Source: an uncultured Oscillospiraceae bacterium (lineage in GTDB: Bacteria > Bacillota > Clostridia > Oscillospirales > Oscillospiraceae). From it: a stretch of DNA of 13,046 nt. Each line of letters starts with the position of its first letter. The first letter of the stretch is position 1. Positions 12,286-13,046 of this stretch are shown here, piece by piece. The position numbers were made by a program, and so were the translations under genes. A model generated the notes under the pieces. The model did no database searches. It was not told where the DNA came from and was given only the letters and a program-made list of their open reading frames with translations. The stretch covers positions 1 through 13,046 of the forward strand of contig CALWYM010000075.1 in the NCBI GenBank assembly GCA_944385775.1, read 5' to 3'.

Positions 12286-13046
12286 GTGAAGGACATAAAA
12301 ACTTATAATGACCTTTACCTCAATGCAAGACGGCAGCTTAAGGCTGCCGGCATAGAGGATTTTAATCTTGAAGCCAGGCTCCTTTTGGCAGACGCTGCCG
12401 GGAAAACAAAGGAGGAGCTTGTGCGTGATTTTAAGCTTTACGCTCTTGGCGATATAGAGGAAAAGCTCCAGAGCCTTATGAGCCGGCGCATTGCCGGTGA
12501 GCCTATGGCCTACGTTCTGGGTCAGTGGGAGTTTATGGGACGACCCATTAAGGTAGAGCCGGGGGTCCTCGTTCCCAGACCTGAAACGGAGATTTTGGCG
12601 GAGCTTGCCATAAAGCTTCTGAGAAGCAGGGAAACGGCAGGAGTAAGGGTACTGGATCTATGCTGCGGCTCCGGCTGTATTGGAATAAGCATTGCCGCAG
12701 CAGTTGCCGATACGCGGGTTGTGCTTGTGGATAACTCCATGAAGGCGCTGCGTGCCTCAAGGGCAAACGTAAAACTAAATAACGTTACCAGAAATACAAC
12801 CGTTATTGAGGCTGACGCTATGGGTCAGCCGCCAATGCTTCTTGGCAGGTTTGACATTATTGTTTCAAATCCGCCCTATGTACCAACCGGGGAAATTGCC
12901 ACTTTGGAGAGCACCGTAAAGGACTATGAGCCGAGAGAGGCTCTTGACGGAGGCAAGGACGGACTTAGCTTTTACCGAGCTATTATTCCCCAGTGGAGTC
13001 AGATACTCAAGGAGCATGGCTGCCTTCTTTTTGAATGCGGAGAGGG
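12286..13046 (+). CDS. prmC: Peptide chain release factor N5-glutamine methyltransferase, 3' truncated by the window end
   Basis: Only the first 253 residues are present, of a usual 280-290. The frame is open from GTG 12286 to the window end; GTG is the only usable start because the upstream in-frame TAA is the stop of the DUF1385 gene, and GAAGGGG lies just before it. The N-terminal helical domain, about 1-85, with ARLLLADAAGKTKEELV and SRRIAGEPMAYVLGQWEF, binds the release factor. PRPETEIL (97-104) and the SAM loop DLCCGSGCIGIS (124-135) follow, then the catalytic NPPYVP (195-200), and DYEPREALDGGKDGLSFYR near the end. The SAM loop has Cys in place of the usual first Gly (DLGTGSG), a change I believe other Firmicutes share. 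The enzyme methylates the GGQ glutamine of release factors RF1 and RF2. Confidence 0.95.
   Translation, partial: MKDIKTYNDLYLNARRQLKAAGIEDFNLEARLLLADAAGKTKEELVRDFKLYALGDIEEKLQSLMSRRIAGEPMAYVLGQWEFMGRPIKVEPGVLVPRPETEILAELAIKLLRSRETAGVRVLDLCCGSGCIGISIAAAVADTRVVLVDNSMKALRASRANVKLNNVTRNTTVIEADAMGQPPMLLGRFDIIVSNPPYVPTGEIATLESTVKDYEPREALDGGKDGLSFYRAIIPQWSQILKEHGCLLFECGE

Noticed and set aside
1..13046. CRISPR arrays, insertion sequences, tRNA or rRNA genes, phage attachment sites
   Set aside because: I saw no regularly spaced repeats, transposase or integrase motifs, terminal inverted repeats with target duplications, or tRNA cloverleaf and T-loop signatures.

Overview
The window reads as a chromosomal segment of a low-to-mid GC, Gram-positive anaerobe of the class Clostridia, most like an Oscillospiraceae or related gut Firmicute. 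The grounds are canonical AAGGAG-type ribosome binding sites, sigma-A type promoters with TATAAT boxes, lipobox lipoproteins, an LTA-synthase-like protein tail, pyruvate phosphate dikinase, and a DUF1385 (YqhQ-like) gene directly before prmC. This placement is an inference from gene content; no rRNA or tRNA is present to test it.

Layout. (a) 1-790, + strand: the 3' end of a sulfatase/LTA-synthase-family gene and a small one-span membrane protein, closed by a strong hairpin terminator that can work in both directions. (b) 838-4600, mostly - strand: a block visibly richer in A+T. It holds an XRE-TPR transcriptional regulator and a two-gene unit made of a small secreted Cys-rich protein coupled to a large lipoprotein (an N-terminal propeller-like part joined to a C-terminal ABC-type solute-binding part). 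Between them lies a control region with a 12-bp inverted repeat, a good promoter for the two-gene unit, and, on the + strand, a short ORF. That ORF has an excellent ribosome binding site but an in-frame TAA at codon 6, and its far stop codon interlocks tail-to-tail with the regulator's stop. (c) 4671-7494, - strand: a complete ppdK with its own terminator, an extended -10 promoter, a hairpin in the leader and, further upstream, a palindrome matching the clostridial Rex operator pattern. (d) 7775-13046, + strand: a tightly packed run of lipoprotein with FG-GAP/EF-hand-like repeats, OmpR-type response regulator, sensor histidine kinase, DUF1385 membrane protein and prmC (cut by the window end).

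How the parts may work together. The lipoprotein-RR-HK unit looks like an envelope-sensing two-component system with a lipid-anchored accessory protein translated directly ahead of the regulator. The AT-rich block looks like an acquired or fast-evolving regulatory cassette: a cytoplasmic HTH-TPR protein of the peptide-responsive architecture, a peptide-sized ORF and two exported proteins around a shared operator-like repeat. This is the part most likely to hold an undescribed system. The central metabolic gene ppdK seems to be regulated separately, perhaps by redox state.
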